From assembly GCA_963978895.1 (NCBI GenBank), contig OZ022238.1:11453128-11517127 (forward strand): a stretch of DNA of 64,000 nt, given 5' to 3'. Position numbers and translations under genes: made by a program. Of the stretch, positions 43,901 to 56,158 are shown one piece after another. Source of the DNA: Erpobdella octoculata. Taxonomy: Eukaryota; Annelida; Clitellata; Hirudinida; Erpobdellidae. Each line of letters starts with the position of its first letter. The stretch's first letter is position 1. The notes beneath the pieces were generated by a model. It worked only from the letters and a program-made list of their open reading frames with translations. It made no database searches and was not told where the DNA came from.

Positions 43901-46900
43901 TCAATTTATTTTCCAGTAGATTTTATAATTCTGTTTTTTTCTTGTCCGCTGAGTTAGAAGTGCGAAAGAAAAATTATAAAATTTAAAAGCAAAACAACAG
44001 ATAGGTATTGTCTAAAATTGTGGTTAAAAATGAGCTGAGTTTTAAACAAAATTTATTTTTCTTGCTTTTACTGCAGCAAACTGGTTAATTATATCATCAA
44101 AATCAATCTGTTCAAGAACTTCCTTCTCCACACTCATTAAGGCCAGATCGATAAGTCTATCTTGTCCCATAGATGCTCGAAGGTAGGAAAGAATTATTTT
44201 TAATTTACTGAAGGATCGCTCACAGCTGGCAATCGTGACAGCTATGGTAAGAAGGATTTGTAGAGCAACACGCAAATTTGGAAAAACATCTTCTCCGTAA
44301 CTAACAATGAACGACAAGAGTTCTGTAGGAGTCTTTGGTGCAGTATCCTGGCGTGTCTCAAGGAGCATTCTGCAGTCACATATTTCATTTAATAACTCAA
44401 TTCCTTCAACATCCGAGTCATAAAAATTATTTCCAAATTCAATACAATGATGACGGAGACTGTCAAGATCTTTGTCATTCAAAAGTTTGTCTACATCAAG
44501 TAAGAATCCGAATTTGAAGTTCAGATCTTTGAGACGAGTAAACCTTGTTGTCATCTCCTGTTGAAGTCGATCTAAAATACTTTTTATGATCCGAACAATT
44601 TCTTCTGCCGAAAGTCCTGCATCTCGGGCAAGTTCTCCAAGCATCCTTCCCGTCGCCTGATTCTACTTTCTACAGCAACACCCCATAGCTCACATCTTTC
44701 TTTTGCTTTTAGCACTGAATCATTGCTGGATGCATACCGATGCTGTCGCATCCGCCCAGCCTGTTCAATGTGTATTGTGTAAATTTGTTTGTATCAGTAA
44801 AATTTCATTCCACTGCTGCAGGCACATAATAAAGTTATTACTGTGCACTCAATGCTACATATTTCTCAAAACAGATTTTACTAGTTTATATTCATAATTG
44901 TAATACATAGACTCAGTATATTAGTGCTATTATTAAGTCCCGAGTCCAATGTCTATGTGTCATACTAAGGAAGATTATCTACATTATCATCCATTTCTCC
45001 AGCAGCCCGTTGGTCCCGTGAGACAAAAACGAAACTAAACTTAGTAGTAGCAGTTATGTATAGGCGGCTACACTGACTAACCCAATGTAGCTATACCACG
45101 GATATACTATACTAGCAGTGCCCGTAGCGGCTTCGCTCGCATGAAATTAGAGAATTTGAACCGTGCTTACATAGTAGAGTACTGCACGGATCAATTTTTT
45201 AGGTCTCGGCTCGGCCCGTCGACAACTTGGCCCAGCCCGTTTCAAAAACCGAAATTCCTGGCCCTGCACGGCCCGTCTAATACGGGCCCGGCCCCTTTTT
45301 TACAGGCCTAGAAGTTCTATATACTTGATGAAAAACTTCGGCCCGTCCCACCTTGACTTCAGGTTTAGCCCGGCCCGTCTGAACACCCTAAAATCACTAA
45401 AGTGTCTATATACTTGGTTAAAAATATTGGCCCGTCCCACCTTGATTTAAGGTTTGGGCAGGGCCGTATGAAGACCCTAAAATAACGGCTTGGCCCGTCC
45501 GTCCGGTGATAAACTGAACTCATCTACTTTTAACCGGCACAAAACCTCAAAATACTAATTTTCACATCTGTAGCACTTACAGTTTTTGAGTAGCAGTTAT
45601 TTTAAAATCAAATCACCCTTTTTCCACTTCACATTTGAGGTCCTGGAAACCAAATTTTCAAAAAATGGTGAAATACGTATATCATTATTTTTAGAGTAGA
45701 AACTAAATACTAATTTTACTTTTGTAGCATTTACAGTTTTTGAGTAGCAGTTACTTTAAAAACCAAGTAACCCTATTTTCCACCCCATATTTGAAGTCCT
45801 GGAAACCAAATTTTCAAAAAATGGTAAAACACGTATCATTATTCCTGGATTTTTACTACTTTAATTTTTACTCCTGTAGCATCTACAGTTTTCGAGTAGC
45901 AGTTACATTAAAAACCAAATAACCTTATTTTCCACCCCACATATGAGGTCCTGGAAACCAAATTTTAAACAAATGGTAAAACACGTATATCTTTATTTTT
46001 AGAATAGAAACTAAATACTAATTTTTACATCTGTGGTATTTACAGTTTTTGAGTAGCAGTTACTTTAAAAAACAAATAACCCTATTTTCCACCCCACATT
46101 TGAAGTCCTGGAAACCAAATTTTCAAAAAATGCTAAAACACGTATTTCATTATTTTTGGAGTAGAAACTAAATACTAATTTTTACTTCTGTAGCATTAAC
46201 AGTTTTTGAGTAGCAGCTACTTTAAAAACCAAATAACCCAAAAAATGATGAAACACGTATATCTTTTTTTTGAGTAGATACTAAGTATTGATTTTTACAT
46301 CTGAGGCAATTACAGTTGTTGAGTAGCAGTTACTTTAAAAACCAAATAACCCTATTTTCCACCCCACATTTGAAGTCCTGGAAACCAAATTTTCAAAAAA
46401 TTGTGAAACCCGTATATCATTATTTTTAGAGTAGAAACTAAATACTAATTTTTACTTTTGCAGCATTAACAGTTTTTGAGTAGAAGCTACTTTAAAAACC
46501 AAATAACCCAATTTTCCAACCCACATTTGAGGTCCAGGAAACCAAATTTGTAAAAAATGGTGAAACACGTATATCTTTATTTTTAGAAAAGAAACTAAAT
46601 AATAATTTTTACATATGTGGTATTTACTGTTTTTGAGTAGCAATTACTAAAAAAACAATTAGCCCTATTTTCCACCCCACATTTGAAGTCCTGGAAACCA
46701 AATTTTCAAAAAATGCTAAAACACGTATTTCATTATTTTTGGAGTAGAAACTAAATACTAATTTTTACTCCTGTAGCATTAACAGTTTTTGAGTAGAAGC
46801 TACTTTAAAAACCAAATAACCCAATTTTCCAACCCACATTTGAGGTCCGGGAAACCGAATTTTCAAAAAATGGTGAAACACGTATCTTTTTATTTTTCAA

Positions 46901-49786
46901 AAAGAATCTATATACCAAATTTCAAAATCTCCTCATTTTTGGTTTTCGAGATATACATTGTTTTAGAAAAAAGTTTGTTTTCCAGTTTTTTCCCTTCAGG
47001 AGCAAAATTTTAAAAAATCCTTTCTTAGCGGATGTTTACGCTATAAAAGTAATATAAGTTCCAAATTTCACGTTCCTAGGATGAGGCGTTTGAGCTCGGC
47101 GTTGATTATCAGTCAGTCAGTCAGTCAGTCAGGACATGTTCTTTTATATATATAGATATATATATTACCACTTACAGTTTTTGAGTAGCAGTTACTTTAA
47201 AAAACAAATAACCCTATTTTCCACCTCACATTTGAAGTCCTGGAAACCAAATTTTCAAAAAATGCTAAAACACGTATTTCATTATTTTTGGAGTAGAAAC
47301 TAAATACTAATTTTTACTTCTGTAGCATTAACAGTTTTTGAGTAGCAGCTACTTTAAAAACCAAATAACCCAAAAAATGATGAAACACGTATATCTTTTT
47401 TTTGAGTAGATACTAAGTATTGATTTTTACATCTGTGGCAATTACAGTTGTTGAGTAGCAGTTACTTTAAAAACCAAATAACCCTATTTTCCACCCCACA
47501 TTTGAAGTCCTGGAAACCAAATTTTCAAAAAATTGTGAAACCCGTATATCATTATTTTTAGAGTAGAAACTAAATACTAATTTTTACTTTTGTAGCATTA
47601 ACAGTTTTTGAGTAGAAGCTACTTTAAAAACCAAATAACCCAATTTTCCAACCCACATTTGAGGTCCGGGAAACCAAATTGGTAAAAAATGGTGAAACAC
47701 GTATATCTTTATTTTTAGAAAAGAAACTAAATAATAATTTTTACATATGTGATATTTACTGTTTTTGAGTAGCAGTTACTAAAAAAGACAATTAGCCCTA
47801 TTTTCCACCCCACATTTGAAGTCCTGGAAACCAAATTTTCAAAAAATGCTAAAACACGTATTTCATTATTTTTGGAGTAGAAACTAAAATACTAAATACT
47901 AATTTTTACTCCTGTAGCATTAACAGTTTTTGAGTAGAAGCTACTTTAAAAACCAAATAACCCAATTTTCCAACCCACATTTGAGGTCCGGGAAACCGAA
48001 TTTTCAAAAAATGGTGAAACACGTATCTTTTTATTTTTCAAAAAGAATCTATATACCAAATTTCAAAATCTCCTCATTTTTGGTTTTCGAGATATACATT
48101 GTTTTAGAAAAAAGTTTGTTTTCTAGTTTTTTCCCCTCAGGAGCAAAATTTTCAAAAATCCTTTCTTAGCGGATGTTTACGCTATAAAAGTAATATAAGT
48201 TCCAAATTTCACGTTCCTAGGATGAGGCGTTTGAGCTCGGCGTTGATTATCAGTCAGTACGTCAGTCAGTCAGTCAGTCAGTCAGTCAGGACATGTTCTT
48301 TTATATATATAGATAGAGCATAATCTATACAAGCTTTTAACTGCACTGCTTGACTTGACCTGCACTGTTCTAAAGGAGAGTCATAGAAATTACTAGGTAA
48401 AGCAAAATAATAATTAAAAAATTTTGGTCACTGATATTGCGCCCCCTCCAGCCCTGCGCCCGGGGACAACTGTCCCCCCTGCCCCCCCTCCCTACGCCAC
48501 TGGTGTCATCTAAGGAATCGAATGGGAGACTTAATGTCTGTAAATCAGATTTATTGTTATCAAGGTTGAGTCTGTTAAACTTTCAGTCTCGTGGTCACAT
48601 TAATCATGTTTGGAGTGATGTGATTGGATCAGAGTTGTCCAGAGGTCGGGTCGAGTCGTGGAATTTTGACACGTGAGTGCGTTGAATCAGGTCAGGCGAG
48701 GTTGGGTCAAGTTAAAAAACATTTGTAAACTATCTTTAAAGAACAATAGTAAATGTACATATTATATACACATAAACACATGGCTTGTTATCTTAATATT
48801 TTTTAGTTTATCCTTTTTATGTATTGAAACAATAAAGGAATTACATTTCAAAAATGAGCGAAATGGTAGAAAAATTGAACGCTTCTCTGCTGTGTGAAAT
48901 GACCAAAACAATGGAAAGATTGTCAAAACAATTAGGAGCAGGAAGAACTTAAATCAGTTCAATTTTGATTGACAGTTTAGAGACAGAAGAATCTCCTCCT
49001 CCACATAAAAATTCAATACTTGATCCATTAGCAAGCTTACGCAATAAAGCGTCGTCAACGTCCGAAGAAACCAGTGAAGATACAAATAAGAGTTTTTGTG
49101 AAAAAGAACTTTATGCTTATAAAATTTTTAGAATTGCAGTAAATAATGCGAAACCAGTTAGGATTTGGGAAGAGAAAAAAACAAGCCCTATGTAAAAATA
49201 ATCTATATATATAAAAATGAATGTTTGTATGTATATATGTATGTATGTATGTATGTCCTTTATGCATTGCTACACCATTCATCCGATCGTAATGAAATTT
49301 TCACACAACCTTGAGAGTCAAGGGGAATCAAATATAGAGAAAAAATTTGAAATTCGTCTTATGTTTAAATAATAGGTGTGGTTAAGGACGGGTCGGGTTA
49401 GACCGAAGTGGGTCGAGTAGGGTCTCGTTTTCTGGTAGGTTTGCAAAACTTGACCCAAGGACGACTTTGGATTGGATATTTCTGAATGTGCACAGAATAG
49501 ATATGTGAAAGTTTATTTGGACTCTCGTTTCTTTTTCTGTCGTTTCATTATGATAATTTTTTTTATTCCGCAGGAAGCTGCAGACTTACAAAAAGAGGGC
49601 GATGACCTGAAAACTGAGGTCGGAAACCTACGTAGTGAGCTGATGACCCTGCAATCTTTCCTCAAACATCACGATACCCTGATAACTTCTCCCACAACGA
49701 CCGGGCTTCACTGCCCTATCGGTTTGGCCGTCCACCCTTCTTCTTGTGAAACGAGCTTCCATGATAAAAAGCCCAATCGATCATGA
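40999..49786 (+). CDS. bZIP transcription factor, ATF/Jun-type
   Basis: Three exons join in phase: 40999-42083, 43345-43428 and 49574-49786 (stop). An upstream first exon is missing; the 40999 exon is already open at its acceptor (GKFRKEAAYKLSRH). Exon 43345 gives the basic region with the signature NRMAARRCR, and it ends KLLIDKLAG. Exon 49574 continues EAADLQKEGDDL, and Leu falls at every seventh position five times across the junction, which confirms the splice. The zipper resembles the ATF2/ATF7 group. The long N-terminal part is acidic and serine-rich (EEMEVVTESSEN, SLSSSSSGVSSQSS) with a basic patch RKSARIADKRKRN, a likely nuclear signal. Such proteins bind CRE/AP-1-like sites as dimers. 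The last intron holds hAT 3 and its nested Helitrons. Confidence 0.85.
42140..43307. mobile_element. Foldback-type transposon 2
   Basis: The left arm reads CCGTTGTATG then GCGACAATTGGCCTT, GCGACGCTTGGGCTT and further 15-16-bp units. The right arm, on the minus strand, reads CCGTTATGCGACAATTGGCC followed by the same kind of units. The interior (42260-43230) is AT-rich with no gene. It lies in the intron between the first two visible bZIP exons. No clean target duplication was found. Confidence 0.65.
42760..43010. repeat. Inverted repeat inside foldback element 2
   Basis: ATAATAGTTTATAGGCTTTACACCAGGTG-like sequence at 42731-42762 recurs reversed near 42975-43012 (CACCTGGTGTAAAG ... AAACTATTATAAAA). 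The arms flank about 210 bp and would form a further internal hairpin. Confidence 0.6.
44042..44644 (-). pseudogene. hAT transposase C-terminal part
   Basis: A 200-residue open frame ends with the hAT dimerisation region: NLRVALQILLTIAVTIASCE, RSFSKLKIILSYLRASM and GQDRLIDLALMS. This resembles the ZMYM1/TTF-type hAT group. Upstream, 44645-44760 continues the same protein in another frame (SSNDSVLKAKERCELWG), so a frameshift near 44650 precedes it and the N-terminal catalytic part is absent. Not a host gene. Confidence 0.8.
45112..47156 (-). mobile_element. Pearl-like Helitron family B, copy B4
   Basis: A complete minus-strand copy from TCTATATATATAAAAGAACA (47156) to GCACTGCTAG (45112), with about nine ~157-bp monomers. 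It lies inside hAT transposon 3. Confidence 0.85.
47157..48313 (-). mobile_element. Pearl-like Helitron family B, 5' part (B5), joined to B4
   Basis: It has its own 5' end at 48313 with a longer (ACTG)n tract and about five monomers, but no 3' end. It runs straight into the 5' terminus of B4. The pair is a double-headed element: two 5' ends, one 3' end. Confidence 0.8.
49202..49356 (+). mobile_element. Helitron family A, 5' fragment (copy 7)
   Basis: TCTATATATATAAAAATGAA followed by a short GTAT tract and the conserved block, ending at ATAGAGAAAAAATTTGAAAT. No 3' part is present. It lies in the bZIP intron 220 bp before the zipper exon. Confidence 0.85.
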
Positions 49787-50430
49787 AATCTGAATTGTTA
49801 AATTGCATGTAAAGATAACAATTTCAAGCAATCTATTGGTTTTTTGAGTTATTAAAACACTTTTTCTTTCATCATTCTCTTTTGAAGTTTCAGCTTGTTT
49901 GTAAAATGCTCTCTTGTAAAATATCGTTGCCGTGATACTTTCGTTTGTTAATTGTACATGTTGAAAATGCATCTCCGTTGTGACGTGTTTACTTTTTATT
50001 TTAAATTATTACAAAAAGCTTGTCTGCAATTTGTATATTGAATTAAATATGAATTTGAATACTGGCATTGCAGAATGTTCTTTTGTCCTGTTGCTGCTTA
50101 AGGACGATGCGCGCTGGTGATAATTCGCGAAAAAGTTAAAATGCATCTAATCTGGCTTATGAAAAGAGCAAAGGACAATCAAATTTGTTTTTACTAGAGT
50201 TCGCGAACGATTAATACAAAGTGTGTAATATATTATATAGAACGAATAAGGATATATATTTGTTATATACGTATCAATAGTTTATTAGGCTGATTACCTG
50301 ATGGCTTGAAAGATAAAAAATATCATTGTGAATTGAAACGAAGAGGAACAACTCCGATAGATGTAGCATAAAATAAATAATAATAAAAAGTTAGATGTGA
50401 CAGTTCAAAGCAGTTGTATATAATGAAAAA

Positions 50431-53400
50431 TTAATGGAGTAGATGTCTTTTACTGGGAGGGATGAGATGAATGGGAAGCGGAGACTTTTGTGACCGACTT
50501 GATTGGTCGCCGCTGGCACCGACGTTCGGCAGCTCAAATCCCTGTATCTTCATCTCGACCAGGTACATGGCTAAAGCGAACTCGTCTTCATCGAGACAAT
50601 GATCTCCATCCATGTCCGAAAGGCGCCATATTTTTGCCAGGACCGTGTTCGGCAGTTTTGTTTTCAGCAACTCATCGCGGACGCTGACGCCGGTTGCTTT
50701 GCCGTCATCACCGGCTATCCTGGAAAATATCTGGCTGTAGCGGGCACGCTTGATGGCGTCAATGCCCCACGGCAGGTCGTCACACGAGCTGCTTGAACCG
50801 AAAGGATTTCCACCCCCGGACGGCTTGTATTGCGATGACTTGTTTGTGTCTAGGGTGCCATCTCGGCTGCTTACGGCACTTTTGTTGGTTGTGAAACAGT
50901 CGCTACCGGCATCCAGTCCTTCATATCTGCCAGGTGCAAAGGGAGTGTTTTTCAACATACCCAATGGGGCCAGAGAAACGCCTGGAGCCAGGGTTGCACC
51001 TCTAGCCATGTTTGATAGTTGATGCTGAACTCCCGGACCACAGTTTTCTGAAGTCATTTCGTTGCTGGTGCTCATTGGATGGTCTCTATCCGGTGAGTCA
51101 TCAAGGCCGCCGATCAAGCTCGGCCGACCGCAAATAAGCGCCGACATAAGTCGATTGGCGTCACTGGCTAGCATAGACTCGACGTCTTGGATGAGTTTTT
51201 CTTTTAAAGGCTGTAGCTTCAGCTCGAAATCGTAGCTTAGCAGCCGCTCGCGCAAAACTGGAACTTTTGGAAAGTTTCCAAAGCTGAGGTCCTTGCGGCG
51301 CTCGAGCTTCTCATAGATCTCTGGCAGCTTGTCTAGAAGAGCCTCACGACTGCGACGATTTTGTCCGATGCCAATGCCAAGGATGGAAAAGCGCTTGCCG
51401 CCAAATATGCTTGAAGCAACTCGCATTGATTGGTGCAGTTCAGACATGATGTACGCATGGACCTGAAACGCAAATAGGTTCCCTGTCAAACTGGTTCCAA
51501 CTAAATTATAAATGAATTCTTAACACAAAAAATGACAAGCAAAGAAAAAGTAAACAATATATTTTAAACTTTAATTGGAAAAAAGTGTATCAAATTCTGC
51601 AGTAACCTGAGCCCATCTTGATCACGTTTTATTAAAAAATAATATTTGAGCCTATTATGAAATTTAAATCTCTTATAATATCTGAGCCTATTATACTATT
51701 TAAATATCTTATATTATTTGATACTATTATATATTTGAACTTCTCACATTATTTCAACCACTTATATTATTTGAACCCATTATATTATTTGAACCCATTA
51801 TAATATTTAAACCCATTATATTTTTATTATTTAACCGATTATACCTATTCATATTATTTGAACAAATTATACTATCTGAACCTTTAATATTATTGGAGCC
51901 TATTATATTTTAAGCCTATTAAATTATTTGAACATTTTATCTTAAAACAGCTGTGACAGGTCATCATAGTTATGCAGCTAATATAAATAGCTTACCACAG
52001 CTGCTCGAGCCCTCTTTATGATATCGTTAACCTTTCGAATAGCGGAATTCCTGGGCAGTGTCTGCAGGTCTTGGTAGAGGTCCTGGAGAAGTTAAATTAA
52101 ATTAAACCATCAGATAAACTATTTATTGCTCTACTAAAACTAATATTATTATACGTTCACCCCATAGCAACTCTTAGCGATAGGTGATGAGACTGGTGAA
52201 TTAACGAGGTATTAACGCGGTATTAACGAGGTATTAACAGCAGCTACAAAATCTGGTTCAGGAAAACTTAGTTTACCATCACACGTATCAAAAGACGAGG
52301 TTGGCATGGTGACTTAAATTGGCAATTATCATCGGGGAGGGAAAGCTCCACGTGTAATACTTTGCATTACAATCATTAATATAATTACAACTTTAAGTTT
52401 CGTCTTGAATTCGGACATTTTTTTAAATGTTTTCAAAAGACTTGTAACAATTAATTGAGCCCCCGTCACCCAATCATTGAGTTGCAGCATCAAAAGTCTT
52501 ACCTGGGCCTCCATCTCCAAGAGCTTCCTGTGATCGTCGTTCATCATTTCACTCATGGAAAAACTGGCAATGAAGACCCGGCACGGTTCTGGAGAAGGCA
52601 GGGCACGCCCCAAAAACCACATAAGGGCTCCATACCCCCTCATCAGCTCTTGACCAGAAAGCATGTCCGCTTTGTTGAAGACCACCTTCAATTTCTCGTC
52701 GTTCTCTGGCATTATTATGCAAATTATATATTTTATATTTCGTTTGATTAAATTGATTTGGAAACATATAAAAATTATTAATGAGAAATTGGTGCAAATT
52801 TATTCTGAATGAGTCAAGCAATTATTTCTTAAATATGATTTTTTAAGTGAGCCACGGCATTCATTGCACGATGGCTGACTGGTGTTTATCATGATTAATT
52901 TTATTATTAAAAATTCATAATTATAAAAAATAACTAATTTATATTCTTATTGTAATCTTAAACCTCTGACGATTTCCAATATCTTCTTCATCTCATCAGA
53001 TATGTCCAGCTTGCAGGCGTCAATGAAAAGGATGATTCTGTCTGCGTGGCTGGCGAACCAAGCGACCACCTGGATGGATGGAAAAGTGGTTTTGTCGAAA
53101 ATGAATAACTGTGACGTGGCTGGTGATGTAGCTGGAGTTTGTGAGGATCATATAGATAGATGCTTGAGTGAAGGCGATGAAAAACCTGACAACGGTTTTG
53201 ACAGTAGTTATTCTAGTAGTGGTAAGTATGATGGTTGCGAAGAGGATGATGATAATGATGACGACGACGACGATGATGATGATGGTGGTTGTTGTGTTGT
53301 TGGTGGTAATGATAGTGGTTGTTATGATAATGGTGGTGGTGGTGATAATAGCAATTGTGCTGGTGGTGATAGTGGTATTTGTGCCGGTGGTGGTGATGAT

Positions 53401-56158
53401 AGTGGTATTGACGTCAGTAGTGTTGAAATTGATAAGAAATGAAAGTGGTAATAATTGTGATAAAGTAGAAAGGATAAATGAATTTTAAATAAAAACTTTA
53501 ATCAATTTCTTTCATTACGTTTTTTTTATAGAAACGTTTTATGGCATCTGTTAGAGAGTTAAATTAATTCAAATAATTAAAATAATGATATTTTTATTAA
53601 TAATAATTTAAATTTAACTGCTGCCTCAGTCGCCTTACAACTACGTAGTATATATATTACAAATTTATATGCATAAAATCTTATCAAATACTGAAGACAA
53701 TAAACAGGCTGATGATGATGGTGGTGGTGTCAAGTAATGCCAATATAATTAATGGCTTGAAAGTATTATGAAATGTAAACTTATATTCGTGCGCTATTTC
53801 GAATTTAAGGACAAAAATGTGAATTTGATCCTCTTGAAGATAAGCACAACAAGAAAAAGAAAAAAATGAAGAGAGAGATAGTATAATCATAATCGATGGG
53901 GAGAGAGAGAGAGAGAGGGAGGGAGGGAGGGAGAGGGAGAGAGAAATAGGGAGAGGGAGTGAAAGGAGGAGAAATGAGAAATGAACAAATTAAAAGAAGA
54001 AGATGGAGATGAACTAACAGCAGACATGGAGACAAATAAATGTATAATCACGTGACCTCACCAGGAGATGTGCTTGTTTCAGGATGAATGTATAATAAAT
54101 CTTCGCTAGTACGATCAAGCGATGGAGTGTCGAAAGTCTAAGAAGTTTCAGATGGAATTTGGTTTTATAAAACCAATATTATTAAACCAATATTTATTAA
54201 ACCAATATTATAAGGGGACTATCATCGTGGTGAGGATGACAACTACGATGATTAATGCGATTGATGATGATTAATACGATTGATGATGATTAATACGATT
54301 GATGATGATTAATACGATTGATGATGATTTGTATGATCCTGATGATGATCATAATGATTGGATGCAGTGTGGGTTTTGATGACCGGAGGAGGGGGGGGGG
54401 AGTAAAAAACCAAATCAACACTTTTCCTCTAAAAAGTCGTAAAAGATGACGCTACCAAAATCAACAAACGATGGGTAAGCAAGAGCGGCGGCGGATCTTG
54501 GAATTTCGTAAGATGGAAGGCAGAAAAATGTTTTTTAATCTATTTTTAAATTTTAATTACTGTCGTTATGCAGCCCGTTGTAAGATATCTTGCAGTTTTT
54601 ATTCAGTAAAATTAAAAAAAAACTGAATTTAATCTTTTTATTTAATTTCTCTTTTTTCCTTTTTTTCTCTCGTTTTTTCTGTATTTTTTCTGGAGCAATA
54701 TCAACCTCTTTTTTGTAATTAAAAATAATAAACTATGTTTTAAAACAAAAAAATAAAATATAATTGAAACAATAAACAATGTTTACATATATAAATTCAA
54801 AAAATGTCATTTAAAAAAATTTTTTAAATGAAAGACCGGCAAATTCAGAAATATAAGGGATTTGTTATAAAACCTTAAAACCTGGCTTACTTGTTTATTA
54901 CAAAACGCGTCAAATCAGCCAAAAATAAGATAATTCGAAATTATAACTATTTGGCTGATGATGATCGTATTGTTAATCATGATGATGGGGATCATGGCTA
55001 TGGTAATAATTTGGTTATGATAGTGATGAAACATCAGGACCATAATAACATTCCTAACATCTTCGCATAAAAAGTTAAATTGGTATAAAACGCACTCCCA
55101 TATGCCAAATAAAAGACTTGAGAGCGCGAAGATGAGCTAAAACTAAAAAGTAAAAATTGAATGACAGAGACATGAAACCAATAAACAAGAAAAAAATTAT
55201 AAGAATATTGATGAAGAGAGAAAAAAGTTTGTGTGTGAAAGAATTTAAAAGAGAGAGAAAAAGAGAGTGGAAGAGTGAGGGAGAAAAGAGAGGGAGGGAG
55301 AAAAAAGAGGGAGGGAGAAAAGAGAGAGAGAAGATAACTAGCCCTGGAACAGTTCTCTTTCAAAACACAAAAACTACTTTATGCTATTATTTTTCTGAAT
55401 TTTCAACCCGGAAACTCACTTCAGTGAAATCATATCCCCTGTGGAGCTTCTGGTGCTTTGTGCCCGATGTAACTCCCGGGGTATCGACAAAGGTTATATT
55501 CTCCAGGACGGGATTTGGCGTGACCGACATCTGGAGGCGATTGAGGAAGGCATTTCCAAACCTGGCCAAGGGACAGAAAGGCATTGTTTTGTCTGAGACG
55601 AGGGCGTTGCCTGGAACGATGGAGTCGACCTGACCATCGGAAACTATGACGAAATTATCTGTTGTTGGTTCCGGTCCAATTCTCATTCCAGGATAATCCT
55701 TTGAAAATTTAACGAAAACTGATGAGAAAAGGGTTAAATGAAAGAATAAAAATGACAAAATTCATCTATTTTTTTTCTTTCAAAAGTTTAATGCTAAAAC
55801 ACTTGTGTACACATAATAAAGCGCATGCACATACGCAACAAAACACATGCTTAGACACAATAAAATTTGCACTCGTACATACTAATAGAGACACGTTACA
55901 CACCTGCTCAATCACTGTCTTTATAAATGTAGTTTTCCCCGTTGAATACTGGCCTATCAGCAGGACCATCGGTTTAGCGTTGAATTCCGAATCTTCGATA
56001 CGAAAGGAATGGAAATCGTGAAAATGATAAAAGTCCTCTAGCGGTAGTAGCCGGTCGTTGTACATTCGCTTCAGATTTTCTGACAGTTTCGAGCGGTAGC
56101 CAGCCGATGGGAAAACGGCGCGGTGGCTTTCGCTTTTGTTCGAGAACCAGGAAAGCAT
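50431..56158 (-). CDS. EHD-family dynamin-like ATPase
   Basis: Six exons join in phase: 55904-56158, 55420-55698, 52964-53069, 52503-52705, 51996-52082, 50431-51462; 653 residues, about 100 longer than typical EHD proteins. The P-loop GQYSTGKTT (69-77), DTPG (157-160) and NKAD (224-227) are intact, as are LPLEDFYHFHDFHS and YPGMRIGPEPTTD. The EH domain is C-terminal (about 543-621) with calcium loop DMDGDHCLDEDEF and ends PPSKRHLLH. EHD proteins bind ATP, oligomerise on membranes and remodel endocytic recycling tubules; the EH domain binds NPF-containing partners. An NPF (529-531) sits in the linker, a position used for autoinhibition in relatives. Two features are odd: an enlarged linker before the EH domain and an extended helical tip with FSILGIGIG (335-343). 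AATAAA follows the stop, at 50281-50286. Confidence 0.93.
51650..51935. repeat. AT-rich tandem repeat of about 18 bp
   Basis: Degenerate copies of ATTATATTATTTGAACCC in an intron of the EHD gene. Confidence 0.8.
53220..53420. repeat. GAT/GGT trinucleotide-rich tract
   Basis: Interrupted (GAT)n, (GAC)n and (GGT)n repeats in intron 2 of the EHD gene. Open frames over it are shadows. Confidence 0.85.
53898..53965. repeat. (GA)n/(GGGA)n purine tract
   Basis: Purine-only repeats in the EHD gene's long intron. A similar purine tract lies at 55245-55335. Confidence 0.85.
54240..54330. repeat. Short tandem repeat of about 22 bp
   Basis: Four copies of GATTAATACGATTGATGAT in an EHD intron. Confidence 0.85.

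Larger units (their letters stand above)
43611..48502 (-). mobile_element. hAT transposon 3 with exact duplication, carrying nested Helitrons
   Basis: The left terminus is CAGTGGCGTAGCTAGGGT and the right, on the minus strand, CAGTGGCGTAGGGAGGGG. The octamer GTGTCATC flanks both (43603-43610 and 48503-48510). Both ends continue into GCGCCCGGGGACAA. It holds a partial minus-strand transposase and a 3.2-kb pearl-like insertion (45112-48313). It sits in the intron that splits the bZIP leucine zipper. Confidence 0.9.

Noticed and set aside
46789..48169. A recurrent 70-80-residue frame (also near 8385 and 28110) seen in several places and so looking conserved
   Set aside because: It lies within the tandem core and 5' block of pearl-like Helitrons. 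It recurs because the element recurs, and it is in no consistent relation to a start or splice signal.
50490..51022. Plus-strand frames opposite EHD exon 6
   Set aside because: Shadows of the minus-strand exon; they lack any recognisable domain.
53002..53490. Plus-strand 146-residue and 106-residue frames
   Set aside because: They overlap EHD exon 3 on the other strand and a GAT/GGT repeat; the EHD exon explains the sequence.
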